Assembly (NCBI GenBank): GCA_964020975.1
Contig: OZ026623.1
Coordinates: 74,492,785-74,556,784 of the forward strand
Direction: 5' to 3'
Length of the DNA: 64,000 nucleotides
Origin: Hermodice carunculata
Taxonomy: Eukaryota > Annelida > Polychaeta > Eunicida > Amphinomidae
Part shown: piece after piece, positions 13,018 through 25,411 of the stretch
Layout of the letters: each line of letters starts with the position of its first letter
Numbering within the stretch: position 1 is the first letter of the stretch
Position numbers and translations under genes: made by a program
Notes under the pieces: model-generated
Databases searched by the model: none
The model's input: only the letters and a program-made list of their open reading frames with translations
What the model was told of the DNA's origin: nothing

Positions 13018-13699
13018 GCCCAGGTTGGGGGTTACTTACTATACCTTGCTTTACAGGTAGACGCCCTGGAAAAGCCGGTTGTTTTGGGCACTTATTTGCA
13101 TTTCTGAATCGTCTTGCTTCAAGTTTATGTTCTGGGGGAACTAGGGGGAACCAAAATTTCACTGATGGGAGACGCGTTGAACAATTAACCGAACGATTTC
13201 AAACACTTTCACAAACGTATTCAAACACTGTGCATTTCAAACTGTTCCATTTAAATGATGAAGAATCTCCAAACGTATTTTCAACAGGTCCAGCAATATA
13301 TGATGTACCTACATGGAAATGTGCACTTCTCCGGCACTATAGGTTGTATATATTTATAAAAAACACGATCCAAATACGTTTACCCAAGTGTCTAATTCAA
13401 CTAAAATTAATTACAGACTTAATTTAAGATGTCATGAATACTTACCCTACAATATATACACATGCGTTGTAAGTGATACATGTAAAAACTTTAGATAGAA
13501 CTGATTTTTTTGAAAAAGGATAATTTTAACTTTATTGTGAAATCTACATAGTAGAGCTTTTTGGCTTATCCATAAATGATGGCATGCACATGTTCTTGGG
13601 ATTTTTAGGTTCTGATAAGCTTTTTAAACACTTGTTAATAATATTCCTGTCATTAGAGTTAGATTACCAAGTGTACATGTACATGTATCACATACGTTT

Positions 13700-13870
13700 G
13701 GCGCAAAGTGTAAAGTGTTTGAAAGCGTTTGGAAAAGTCTTTGAAAGCGTTTGGCAAAGTGTTTGTAAAGCGTTTGGAAAGTGTTTGCAAAGTGTTTGCT
13801 ACGCATTTTCAAAACGTTTGACTTTCACTGAAAGTGTTTGGGAAACGGTTGCAAAACGTTGGTGCGGTTG
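13700..13870. repeat. Degenerate minisatellite, AAAGYGTTTGG units
   Basis: About ten imperfect copies of an 11-bp word (AAAGCGTTTGG, AAAGTGTTTGC and similar) occur in tandem, often as 22-bp pairs. There are no distinct spacers, so it is not a CRISPR-like array. Confidence 0.8.
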
Positions 13871-14340
13871 GCGTTTGTTAACTTGAACGCGAGCGTAACT
13901 GTATATTCATAAAAAAATACTCTTTCATTTGGGAATACAAGTTATCCAAAGACTAATAACAAGATAATTTTTGAAGCAACACGAAATCCTATCCTTCATT
14001 TTAACCGAATTAAACCTCCTTAACTTACTAAAGCACAAATATGTTATATTCACGTCTTCCAGTGAGACCAAATTTCAAATTGCATATTATTATTAACCGG
14101 ATCTTATTTTATTTTTATGTTGAAGATCGATCTTGTGCATGGACAACATCACCTTTACTTATCATTTTCTATTAGCCATTGAATGAAAGTTTTTGATGTG
14201 TTCATTCTTTCTTGCCGACTGTCTGTGCTGTAAATGTCCGGTGTCCAAACTTTTAAATGTTTGTCTCTGTCAGTGTACGGTCCTGTTTCGTGTGTCCTTC
14301 TTTTTCATTTTATTTCCGTACATTGCAAAGAGCAGTTGTG
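13871..14340. other. Gene-free stretch
   Basis: AT-rich sequence between the minisatellite and the TA array. I recognise no gene. Confidence 0.4.
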
Positions 14341-14343
14341 CGT

Positions 14344-14346
<3 letters not shown>

Positions 14347-14440
<94 letters not shown>

Positions 14441-14492
14441 TACATATATATATATATATTAATATATTTATTTACATATACGTACATATGCA

Positions 14493-14591
<99 letters not shown>

Positions 14592-14615
14592 TGTGTGTGT
14601 GTGTGTGTGTGTGTA
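14347..14615. repeat. (TA)n / (TG)n compound microsatellite
   Basis: Two long TA runs, at about 14,347-14,458 and 14,497-14,588, end in a (GT)n run of about 26 bp. Tyr/Ile alternating reading frames across it are artefacts. Confidence 0.95.
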
Positions 14616-14824
14616 TTGTATTGTATTATATTTAGAACCGGAATGCCCATAATGTTCAGAGTAGTTTTATCTTTTACATTTGTTTTTGACTCGGCAATAG
14701 GATTCATATTGGCTTTGCCTTTTTCCTTTTGCAAATATCATATGTTTAAACCAACATAACTATTTCAGATTGAATGAAGGAAGTCTCACACGTGCACGTG
14801 TATAAGTACATAAATGCAGCAGTT

Positions 14825-14990
14825 GTTACACAGGTTAATTAATTCTGTTTTCCTTAAATTAATTAATAATTAATTTATTAATTTATCTACTTATTTATTT
14901 ATTAATTTTATCTATCTATATATCTATCTATCTATCTATCTATTTATCTACCTACATACCTATCTATCTATGTATCTATTTTTTCATTTA
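14825..14990. repeat. TTAAT / (TATC)n simple repeats
   Basis: An AT-only stretch built of TTAATTAAT words changes into a TCTA/TATC tetranucleotide run. Confidence 0.85.
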
Positions 14991-15509
14991 TTTAAAGTAT
15001 TTATTTCCGTGTGCCATTTTTATGGTCCCTTTTTTCCAGACACTGTTGGTCCGAAAAGTACCAAACCTGGCTTAGTCATGGTCATAGAGCTAGTACTGAA
15101 ATTATGCATCCCGTTTGGAACCGTCATGATATTAAATATTTTGCAAATTAGAGCATATTTGTGTTAATATGAAAAATTACATATCTTCAAACGTTTTCTA
15201 GAGTTGCCATTCGTAGCTTAATAAGTGAGTCTATTGCTGAAGCAAAACTCTATAGCATGCAAATAAAGTTGAGAATTTTAATTTATGTAAAATTTGTTGA
15301 ATTTCTTTCCAATACACAAACATCTAAGAGATTGCCCCCCCCCCACTGGTCAGTGTTTGCCCAGCCAGGTTGTTATGCAACCAGACATAATTGAACAATG
15401 AGAGTCTAGCCTCCACACTTTTCAGTGCAGAGGATGTGGTGCTCCAGCGTGCCTGTGTTGGTACAGTAAACTTGTTTGGACTGTTTACTGGGAGCATGCA
15501 TGGGCACAT

Positions 15510-16090
15510 GTACTTGGTTGTACATAAGAAGTAAACCAAGACCAAAATTTATTTGCTTGATGGGGGAAGGGGGGTGTGTGTGGCAAGTTTCCTGACTGAA
15601 TTTTCCATGGGTTTATTTCATTTTTTTGGTGCCATCTTGCTACACAAAGGGTTGTACAGAAGCAACACTGACCAGTCAGAGATTTTTGCAGTGTTCACTG
15701 GGGCGTGTGGGCTTTTTATCTGCCAGTCTACTTCAATTGAATTCTTAAGGAACAATGTATTGCAGATAAACATAAAATCTAAAATAATATATATACAGGT
15801 TTGTGACACATGTCAATCTAATGGACGGTGAACAAAAATTGAAGCATTTGAAACTTCGCAAATTAGCAGAATTTGAAACATTTAAAGGTTGCATATCTCC
15901 AAAACTGTTATAATTATAGATGTCAGGCCAACTTCAATTTGTAGGCTTGTGACATTGCCACATCCAAGGAAACATAAATCAAAGATGCTGCATTCTAATT
16001 TATGCAAATTAGGTGAATATACAAAAATTTGAATGTTGAATAATGTCAAATTTTTTATAGACTGAGGTGTCATTCAAGCTTTAGATTATA
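15510..16090 (-). repeat. Inverted-duplication segment, left arm (partner of 54,715-55,310)
   Basis: The reverse complement matches 54,715-55,310. Shared words include TTGGTCTTGGTTTACTTC, CTGACTGGTCAGTGTTGCTT, GTTGGCCTGACATCTATA and AATTAGAATGCTGCATC. The similarity is diverged but continuous over about 580 bp. No coding capacity is apparent. Confidence 0.75.
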
Positions 16091-16569
16091 GCTTTGATTA
16101 TAGCTTTTGACTGAATGACAAGTCCAGAGAACCAAAAAGTGACAGGCCTACTTTGTGTCTTTTTATCTTTGGTACAAGAGATAAAAGTTGGATTTTAAGT
16201 GGTAAGGCCTATATGTTTTGGCCCAAAAAATCTGTAGTCAGGAATGAAATTGATCCCTTATATTGGTATTGGATGATCAATGTTGACGTCTTGGTAGCTC
16301 TTGAATCTCTTTGTTGTCATTGTTGGATTGAAGTTTAGGAACCTGGGTTATGTTTTTGTGAACTATTTGGAGTAATTTCGGGTAGCTGTATCAAACCTAC
16401 TCTAATTTCAAATGATGCATGTTTTTGTTTATTCGTTAAAATTTCATCCAGCTGATAATGAATCGAGACAAAATTCTGATCATGTGTGAATATAGGCAAA
16501 GTATAGGGCTTAAAACGCTGCTGATTTGACACAACCATACATGGGAAGAATAGAGAATAAGCAAGCATT

Positions 16570-17235
16570 CACTCTAGCTGTACCCAACAAGCACAAAAAT
16601 TCTATTTATGTGGCCTAAGAGCTGCAGTCACTGATCTTGCTGTTATTTAGAGTCTACCAACATATCTTTTTAACCAGTATGGATTGGGATATATTTTCAT
16701 CAATAATCAGATTGTCGTCACAAGCAAATTACCACACAAAGATGAAAAATGTAGCCCAGTTATCAAGAGTATTCCAATTCTTTTATCTTCCTAAGTGCAC
16801 TGATTACCCAGTTTGTGGTAATTGCATAAATATATCAGAAATACGACAAAGTAGTAAACTGCAAGCACGGTGATAAAAACGCCTGATGTAGGGGTCCCAA
16901 AATGAAACACAATAGTACTAAGTACATTATAAACAGGTAGAAGACCATCAGCATCAAAATCATAGCTCAAATACCGCTCACGTTATAGAATGAACAGTAA
17001 AATTCAGTACATGGACCTTTGCCATTGGCAATGAGGCCAGGGTCACCCATGTGTTGTCTCTGTTTAGACAAAATGACTGAAAAAAATGAACAAACAAATT
17101 AACTATCAAACAAATAAGAATTCTTGCTGCTATTGCGAGTGAATGGAATCAAAGGCTGTGCTTTGGGAAAATTAAAACTTTAAATTTCAGAATCCATTAT
17201 TACAAACAAACAAATAAATCAATTGAATGCAAGTG
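16570..17235 (-). repeat. Inverted-duplication segment, left arm (partner of 49,795-51,250)
   Basis: Reverse-complement matches: 16,680-16,910 with about 51,130-50,910 (GAGTATTCCAATTCTTTTATC, CCCAGTTTGTGGT) and 17,010-17,235 with about 50,030-49,795 (ATGGACCTTTG, CATTGGCAATGAGG, GGGTCACCCAT, CTTGCTGCTATT). The order is preserved in mirror image. Confidence 0.7.
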
Positions 17236-17369
17236 TCCCTTGTAATCAAAATACATGATTCAGTCATTTACTAAACTCAGAAAATGCAAGCAATGAGTTT
17301 TCTATGCATCAAGTAATTCACACATTGTCAGTACTTTAAAAGGCCAGAGCTCTTCCAAATATTATTGGA

Positions 17370-18050
17370 CCTGATCGGGCTCTATTAGCATAACATTTTT
17401 GTTAATTCCTCCCTATCTCGACCTTTATGGACTTTAAGATGTACATGTAGTCTGCAAGTTATTTTAGAATAGCTGGCTGTGCTCACCCCAGCCAACACGT
17501 CCTTGGCCTGGTCACTTGTATCTGCACAAGTACATATTTAACTTATCACCAAAAACCGCCCATCATTCATTTTCCAATACCAATGTGAAGTATAAATTTC
17601 ACTCCTGACTGGAGACAGGCAGTCACCTTAAAAAGCAACTGGTTCTGGTAAATCGGTCGTATATGTCCAGCATTATTACTGAAATAAATACAGTGCCCTT
17701 TTGTTGAAATAAGCAATGAACGAGTTCAAAAGAGAGGAGCACGTCAGTCATGCCTTAAGGTGTGCGTCCTTGTCCAATGTCTCAATGTTAATAGTCCAGT
17801 ATTTGGTTTTGAATCAAATATATGTACATGTACTAGAGCTTTGAAATTAGGCAGATTGATGATCTTGTCATATAATTATGATGCTATTATTTGGGAATTG
17901 TGAAATACTACTCAAGGTCACAAGGTATCTGTTGTGAATATTTTTGTGATGATAATGCAAACAATATTGGAGAAGAGACTTTGATATTACACACGATGAT
18001 GCTTTTCTGTGAAACCTAAATTATGTCTGCACCTCATATGCGAAATTACA
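17370..18050 (-). repeat. Inverted-duplication segment, left arm (partner of 43,705-45,080)
   Basis: In reverse complement, 17,370-17,490 matches 45,080-44,940 (ACCTTTATGGACTTTA, TATTTTAGAATARCTGGCTG). About 17,570-17,660 matches 44,240-44,130 (CACTCCTGACTGGAGACAGGCAG). About 17,780-18,050 matches 44,000-43,705 (GTATCTGTTGTGAATAT, GATGATAATGCAAACAATATTGG, CTGCACCTCATATGC). The 17,570-17,660 part also occurs at 46,300-46,400, so it is itself a dispersed repeat. Confidence 0.75.
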
Positions 18051-18059
18051 AGACCAGCT

Positions 18060-18880
18060 CAGCATAGTTATTCTCCTAGTGACAATATAGATTAGGCCTC
18101 CTGTTAGGAGTTTGGGCTTTGATATTGTACCACCTTACCCCCCGGGGCATTCTTGTTCATGAGTCAATGTTATCTTTAGCTCTCAGTATGTCAACAGTTT
18201 CCAGTGGCATCAATGTGCAATTGATATTTGTTACGTTTTAATGTTTTGAAGGATGTTCTTCTAGTTTGGCGGGTGTGTACCATTTCTAGGTATGTTTCAA
18301 ACTTGTGTGACACGTCACACTTCCGTCATGTGATATCTATTGCTTTTCTTTCAATACATTCATTTTTATCTCGACAAATGTAGCAGTCACTTTAGCTTAG
18401 TGCATGGATCTGGGTCCATGATCAATTTGTTAACAATGCATATCTTTCTTTATAAAAGGAGCCAGTATATCGTCTTCAAATGGATAGCTGCCTAGAGGAA
18501 GCACAGGAAACACTCTCAATAGAAACTTTTTCAATTATCTTGGGATGTTTAGTTTGTGGAAAGCGGTGAAAAGGTTCCACCTGGTCATGTTCCACCAGTT
18601 TCCGTTCAACTTTAATGATGAACTTCAGGAATATATTGACTAAGGCTGCTCAAATCCCACTATCTATATATTTTAAGACTGAATACAAACGGTAGAGGTG
18701 AAAATTCACACACACACAAAAATGTGGGGATGTTACCGTCAACGTCAGTTAATGAGGGGTTTCATGCCTCTAGTCCAAGTGGTAAAGTGAGGCAACCACT
18801 AAAATAACCAACATTATTATCCTAAAAAAAATAAGTTTCAAGTGTATATAGCACATGCAGTATGGCTCCAAAAATATAGC
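18060..18880. other. Gene-free stretch
   Basis: I recognise no gene. The mirror similarity stops at about 18,050. Confidence 0.4.
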
Positions 18881-18882
18881 AC

Positions 18883-18884
<2 letters not shown>

Positions 18885-18954
<70 letters not shown>
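18885..18954. repeat. (TA)n microsatellite
   Basis: A TA run with one interruption. Confidence 0.95.
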
Positions 18955-18955
<1 letters not shown>

Positions 18956-19140
18956 TATGCACTGCTGTATTTAGGGAAATATTATGTATAAGTGTGTGAC
19001 ACGGATACAATGAAAGCTCATTATGTTGTTTCTTTAAAAATAAAGAGGGGTCTTTTTTGACAAGCAGTGCACAATCTAATTGGTCGTACCTTCAGGAATA
19101 CCTGCACAATTAGGACTGCTCTAGACGCACGTTAAAATTT

Positions 19141-19676
19141 GAAATGCATGAAACTTTAACCAGTGATAATGCGTATCTGAAGGATACTTTATAAGTTTAA
19201 AACTATACTAATGGCTTCTCAATTTTTCAAAAAAAACCCTTTCAAATGCACCATATCATGTATCTGCAGCCAAGATTTTTAACTACTATTGATGATATTA
19301 CTATCATTATTATTTTTTTTATTATTATTATTATTATTAGTAGTAGTAGTAGCAGTAGTAGTAGTAGTAGTAGTAGTATTTTCATGATTATTATTAGTAT
19401 TAGACATTTTGTCAGTAGTTTCGTACTTACAAACCAAAGTTTTTTTTGTTACAAAAAAAATCGCCCAGAGAGAAAATGCATAGGAGTATTTTATGAAATG
19501 CATGAAACTTGAACCAGTGATAATGCGTAACTGAAGAATACTTTGTAAGTTGAAAACTATACTAATGGCTTCTCAATTTTTCAAAAAAAAAAAAACTTTC
19601 AAATGCACCATATCATGTATCTGCAGCCAAGATTTCTAACTACTATCGATGATATTATTATTATTATTATTATTAT

Positions 19677-19720
<44 letters not shown>

Positions 19721-19850
19721 TTTTCATGATTATCATTATTATTATAAGACATTTTGTCAGTAGTTTCGTCCTTACAAACCAAGGTTTATTTTGTGACAAA
19801 AGGAGTATTTTTTGCAATAAAATAACAACATTGGCTGCGAATTAATACAT
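19141..19850 (+). repeat. Tandem duplication of ~355 bp with ATT/AGT triplet runs
   Basis: About 19,141-19,494 and 19,495-19,850 are close direct copies. Each starts GAAATGCATGAAACTT and continues with ACCAGTGATAATGCGTA, CTAATGGCTTCTCAATTTTTC and CACCATATCATGTATCTGCAG. Each then runs through an (ATT)n-(AGT)n tract and ends near ACATTTTGTCAGTAGTTTCGT. The copies differ mainly in triplet-run length. Confidence 0.9.
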
Positions 19851-20040
19851 GCAAATGTGAAAAAGCATGTTGCCTGTATATGTGTGTATATGAATATACA
19901 TATATGTGCATGCATGTGTGTGTGTTAGTGTATGTGGATCAGCCGAAGTAACTGGGAGGCAAAAAAACATTGCTATCGGATTACAGGAATATGAGCGTGT
20001 AATCTCTGTTCAGATTTAGTTCATCTTTATGATAACAGTT

Positions 20041-20041
20041 G

Positions 20042-20095
<54 letters not shown>

Positions 20096-20125
20096 CCTGT
20101 CTGTCTGTCTGTCTATCCATCTATT
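20041..20125. repeat. (GTCT)n / (ATCT)n microsatellite
   Basis: Tetranucleotide runs GTCT, then ATCT, then GTCT again. A second short (GAAT)n run lies at about 20,319-20,356. Confidence 0.9.
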
Positions 20126-20524
20126 TATATTTAACAACGGTTTTTAATTTTCAGAAACATAGCATCACAATGCCTCTATAACTGTAAAACTTGCTTAGTG
20201 TGCACATTGCTGCATATATCCTCCACATTCCACCGGTTCAATAGGAAGCTCTGTCCATTGCTGGGTCTCTCCCCGAACTTACTAAAATCGAACCTTGACC
20301 AAATAAATAAACAAATAAATGAATGAATGAACGAATGAATGAATGAATGAATGAATAAATAAATTAATTAATTAAAGTAATTAATTAAAAGAGATAAATG
20401 AAAATTAAGTAAAACTTCGTCTGTCACATCAGTTGAATAGTTCTGATAATCTTTAATCTTGGCCTTAGCGTAAAGATTAGAAGGTCTTCAAAGCCACCTT
20501 AAGGAAGCTAGTGACTATTATGCA

Positions 20525-20547
20525 TCTCTCTCTCTCTCTCTCTCTCC

Positions 20548-20622
<75 letters not shown>
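20525..20622. repeat. Self-complementary (CT)n-(TA)n-(GA)n tract
   Basis: A CT run, a TA run and a GA run follow one another, so the whole tract can fold back on itself. It ends next to TGACGTCA. Confidence 0.9.
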
Positions 20623-20626
<4 letters not shown>

Positions 20627-20639
20627 GTCAGTGTAAAAA

Positions 20640-23600
20640 AAGTGACTCAGTGAGCTTAGAAAAGTCTGGACACCATATTTGTCACAGGTGAACAGTTATA
20701 TCTGTGATGATATTTGTTTTCTGAAAAAATTGTTTCAAGGAGCACTGTTAAAAAAAAAGATACCTGCTGCGATTTGATATTGACACCCACTTTAGCATCA
20801 TTGGCCATGAACTTGAAAAATGTGCAATTTCATTCTTGCGTAACAAATGCCCGGAAACATAAGTGCAAATAGCGTGAGAAAATCAGTCCAGGTTTACAAA
20901 GTCCAAATCTTGACAAGCATATCAACATAAACACCACCAGAAACAACAGTAATACTGAAATTTTTATGAAATAATACATTATTTATTGACCATCTAAAGA
21001 AGATGAAATGCCATGTTGACAACACTAAATAATGAATGTAATGAAAAATTGAAGTGGCAACATTAACAATGCCAAAGAAACTGCACGGAAATTCGAGCAA
21101 ACAGGAATTATACCATCAATCACTATAGCAAATTTGAGATCCAGAAGACAGACATATCAGCTTTATAATATTGTTTTATTTCAGTGAATAAAAAGGTTCA
21201 CAAATGAATTCATCTCAAACAGATTAGTATTTATTCTTAAGAAAACACGTTCGTATTTAATGGCCAACATACCAACGAAAAGATGTGCAATGTGCCCAAA
21301 TGAGTGTACATTAGACATCAGGACAAGTTGAAGGGCTTACAGCATAGGATAAGTAGACTAAACGGATGGATACTCATGAACGAATCAAAGTTGAACCATT
21401 TCTTGGATGGCTGCATTTTTATCTGGAGCAGACCACTATGGTGTATCAATCATAAATTTTTGGAATTAGGTTGATGCTAATCTGGAATTGCAAATGGAAC
21501 ACATTGAGAGAAAATCGAATTCCTTGAGCTTATTATTTTTTTTTACAAATGCAGGGAAATAACCCGTAATCTAATCAGGTAGTGACAATTTTATTCTGTA
21601 GTAGGACTATAAATGTGAAAAAAAAACTACCGAAAAACATGTGAAAAATATAACAATTTATTAAATAACACCAACCATTTAAAAACCTGCAGAGTACTAG
21701 AATGGGCAACAAGGTCTTTTTTCAACTGATGTAGGCCTAGTTTTACTGATATCGGTCATTTGAAAGGCCAGTGAATATGGATATTAACACTGTCAATTTT
21801 GCATCCCTGGAAAAGCCCTTGCATAGGCCTAGCTGGTGACTTGTTTGCAGACAAATGAGTCATTTCCGCCTTTTACTGCTTCTTTATTTGCTTTTACAGT
21901 AAGTTTGGGGATGGAATTCCTTCATTTTTATTTCCTTCTGCCAAATTTTATCTAATTTCACCATGAATATACGTATTCCTTGTCATTATCTAATCTGCTG
22001 TTCTGTGTAATTACATGCCCTTATTCAGGTACATTTATTGAACTGGGCTGTTAACGTCGATACATCTATATGAATATGGGCTATGTATAGTGAACAAAAA
22101 ACAAAAACAAAAAAAAAAAAAAAAAACAAAAACTGAAACAGAAGAAAGAAACCAGTTTTAAGAAGAGAATAATTCAACTCATGCATTTTATCAGATATAT
22201 CCTTAATTCGGTTCATAAAAGGGACACGTGATGCACGTGTTTAAAACACTAGATTGCGCAAATATTGATGCATATTTCTTCCATGATATTGACACACATA
22301 ATAAAGCCAAAGAAAGGAAAATTGTTTAAAGAAGATATCTGCAATTAGTAAAACTATACACATGATATATATTTTAGTCAATGGGAAGATTTAGCACAAG
22401 ACCAGACCTAGCTGCTGTGTCATCAAGTGCTTGTCACACGCAAATGCCAGCACATTGCCGGACGTGTAACTGGTGGTTAATGATTGGTTTTTTTTACAAT
22501 ATAGTATACCCTGTATTGTTTTCTGTTTGTCAGCATGGATTGTCACTTTAGGTCCTTCACAAAACTTGGACCACTGTCTATATACTACACTATTAGTCCA
22601 TTGTGATAGATCAGTGAACTAAAGTCTTTTCAAATGGAACGTTTTGATATAAAACTAAATACATCTAACATAACAATATTTCAACTGATGATTGGGTCTA
22701 TGAATGACTGCATTTTGCAGCATTTATAAAATGCCAACTGTACAACAACATGTATTACATTTCCGTTTTTCTTTTCTTTCTAACTGGTGTAAAACTCGAA
22801 GTGTATTTTGGCGCAAGTGTAGTTCTGGATCTGCATCTTATCGGGTGTTATTGATGTATTTTACATTAAACCTGAGTTCAACAGTGCTCAACCTTTGAAT
22901 CACTCAGTATGTGCTGATTGGTTCACAGGCAGCCCATGTTCTGACAGGGAATCTGGTGCAACAGTTTAAATGAATATTACTGGGCATGCAACTGTGTGGA
23001 ACAAGTCACAGTACATGGTGATTCTGATCATAATGTATCCATAACAAACCTTCTTTGAGATACAGTTTTGAAGTAAAATATAAAGCATGCACCCCAGTTT
23101 ATATCTTGTGATCAGAATTAAATAAAAAGGGCTATGAAAACAAATACTAGAAGCCATAACGCTTGAATTACAGAGCTTTCAAATTTTCACCTATTGTTGG
23201 CCTTACTCTTTTTATTTGAAACTGTTAAAATCCGTTGAAAGAAAAATTCCTCTTTTGACTCTAATTTAAACATATCTTAAGCTCATACAAAACTCCAACC
23301 TCCATAGTTGAGGGTTTTTTTCCCGCCCACATAAGGGTACAGTTCTTTTTCTTTCCCTCAACTGTCTAAATATATGCAGTGGATCTGTTTCCATCGTCTG
23401 CCTGTCTGTTTATCATCCACAAAGGTCAACCAGATTCCCTTCATACTTATTCCCCTGGTAACTTTCTACCACTTTTGTTCAGTTCGTGTTCTCTGTTGAT
23501 GACCATATTGTTTTGTGAATTTTAAAATAATTGCTCAAACGGTTTCAGAACAGATATTTCCGATATTTTAGAGACATAAATCATTAAAAAAAAAAAGAAA

Positions 23601-24270
23601 TAAGTGGAGCTTGGCCTTCCAAAGTACATCCTCACAAAATGTGATGAGCACGTGACTTACGATTTTGGAAGTTGAAAATATAAACTATAAATGAAATTCC
23701 TATTGAGTAATACGGTAGTCCTTTTGAATGTATGCTTGTACCTGAATTGGAATAGCCATCAAAAACACCTCTTTTGACACTTCCACAAGGTACATTAGGA
23801 CTATGTTTTGGGCCAATATGAGTGATGAAGGTACAAAAATAGGAAAAAGGAAGAAAGAAAGCAAGAAAGAAAGAAGACACAAACTCATAGAAAAAAGGCA
23901 CCACCTTTGAAGCTGAGTTGGCTGATGATTGTGGGGAAGTTGAAAATGTGAATCGTTACAGACAGACAACAGATGACTGGCCATCTTATAAACACTAAGA
24001 GCTTAAAAAACTACAACACTGTTGAAAAAATAAAAGCCCTTGGTACGCATAGGTCCTGTTTGAAAGGAATTGCTCAAAAGGCCTCAAAGGAGACTAATTT
24101 GAGTTATTTCCCCATATTAAAATAAATAACGAAAAAGACAAAAATTAACAGTTACCATTTGAAGCCATTTATGCAGATCCGTTTAAGGTGCATTCCAACA
24201 ATGCTCTAAGAGGATGTTGCGAACTGTTTTGAAAAAACTACATATATGGCATAAGCACTAGTATCCTGGT
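20640..24270. other. Gene-free AT-rich stretch
   Basis: I recognise no conserved protein, RNA gene or transposon here. A-rich tracts lie near 22,095-22,130 and 23,586-23,600. Confidence 0.45.
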
Positions 24271-24649
24271 AATATCCATGCCAATACTGTTACTGCCCGT
24301 TGGGTGACTTCAATATTCTTTAAAAAGTACGTTCCTCTCGCGATCAACTGCGGTGGGGAATGCATCTACATTCCTGCGACATTTTACAGACATCCAGCTT
24401 CTGATTTTGCATGCAATCCTATTTGGAATACAAACACACACACACAAATACTTCTAATCTGCATAAATTCCAAATTGGAATGCAAGCACACACACACACA
24501 CAAATAAATAAAAAGGGCAATACACTAAGTCGAATTACAAGTCATCAAAATAATAATGAATGTAAAAAAATTACAAAAAATAAATACAAACTAGGAAAGA
24601 AGATTTGCTTTGAAATCTATCTGTGTCTTGAGAAGTTGCAAACATGGCT

Positions 24650-25390
24650 TGTTGAAAATCTCAAAGGTCCAAATACCCTTGACCTTTGACATCTTGTGGC
24701 AATGTGTAAATAGGTAAAACATGCAGTGTGGCAATACCTACAAGTTGAGGCGGACATGATTAAATTGGATAAAAATTGCCCAAGTTATGGCTGGTTGCAA
24801 CTTTCGAATGTCCAAATGATCTTGATGTTTGACCTTTAGATGTCCCATGTAAATACAAAAATATGGAATCTTACAATACCTAAAATTTAAGCCCAGCATA
24901 AAACAGATAAAAAATTGACAAAGTTATTGCTAGATGAAACTTTCAACATTTCAATGTCCTTGACCTTTAATGTTTAGAGGCTACACGATAATCACAGAAA
25001 TATTCTGTGTTCCAACATCTGCAGTTTGGGTCCAACTTGTTCAAACTTGGATGAAGATTGACAGAGTCATGAATCGATAAAAATACAAATGCCCAAAACA
25101 CTATCTGCAGTGTGACCAGACCTACAATTCTGGTCTAACATGGTCCAAATTGGCTACAAATTCACAGAATTATAGCTGGATGATTATTTCAAAGGTTACA
25201 TGTAAATTGCAAACATCAGTCAGTACTTCAATGGCTACAGTTTGGGTTGGAGCTTTAGAGGTCACATATAAATTACGCAAAATGTGTAGTGTTACAATAC
25301 CTACACGCTGAGTTCATCAAAATTACAATTGGATGGAAATTGACCATGTTATAGCTCGATGAAAATTTCAACTGACAGACAGGTGTGTTT
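24650..25390 (+). repeat. Degenerate tandem repeat, unit about 143 bp
   Basis: The words CTTGACCTTTGAC, TTGATGTTTGACCTTTAG and CTTGACCTTTAATG recur near 24,679, 24,820 and 24,959. Each is followed by a CAATACCTA-type block and an AAAATTG(C/A)C(C/A)AAGTTAT-type block. Further weaker copies run to about 25,390. The array ends about 20 bp beyond the stop codon of the receptor, so it would make up the 3' untranslated region or its flank. Confidence 0.7.
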
Positions 25391-25411
25391 AAGGGACAAA
25401 TTGATCAATCA

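Noticed and set aside
13700-13870. CRISPR-like array
   Set aside because: The units are contiguous 11-bp words without constant-length unique spacers; it is a minisatellite in animal DNA.
14347-14620. Tyr/Ile-repeat proteins in the TA arrays
   Set aside because: They are translations of (TA)n microsatellites, seen on both strands here and at other TA arrays in the window.
20622-20652. CRE (TGACGTCA) and AP-1 (TGACTCA) sites as an enhancer
   Set aside because: Both words are present, but short words occur by chance in 64 kb and there is no gene start nearby.
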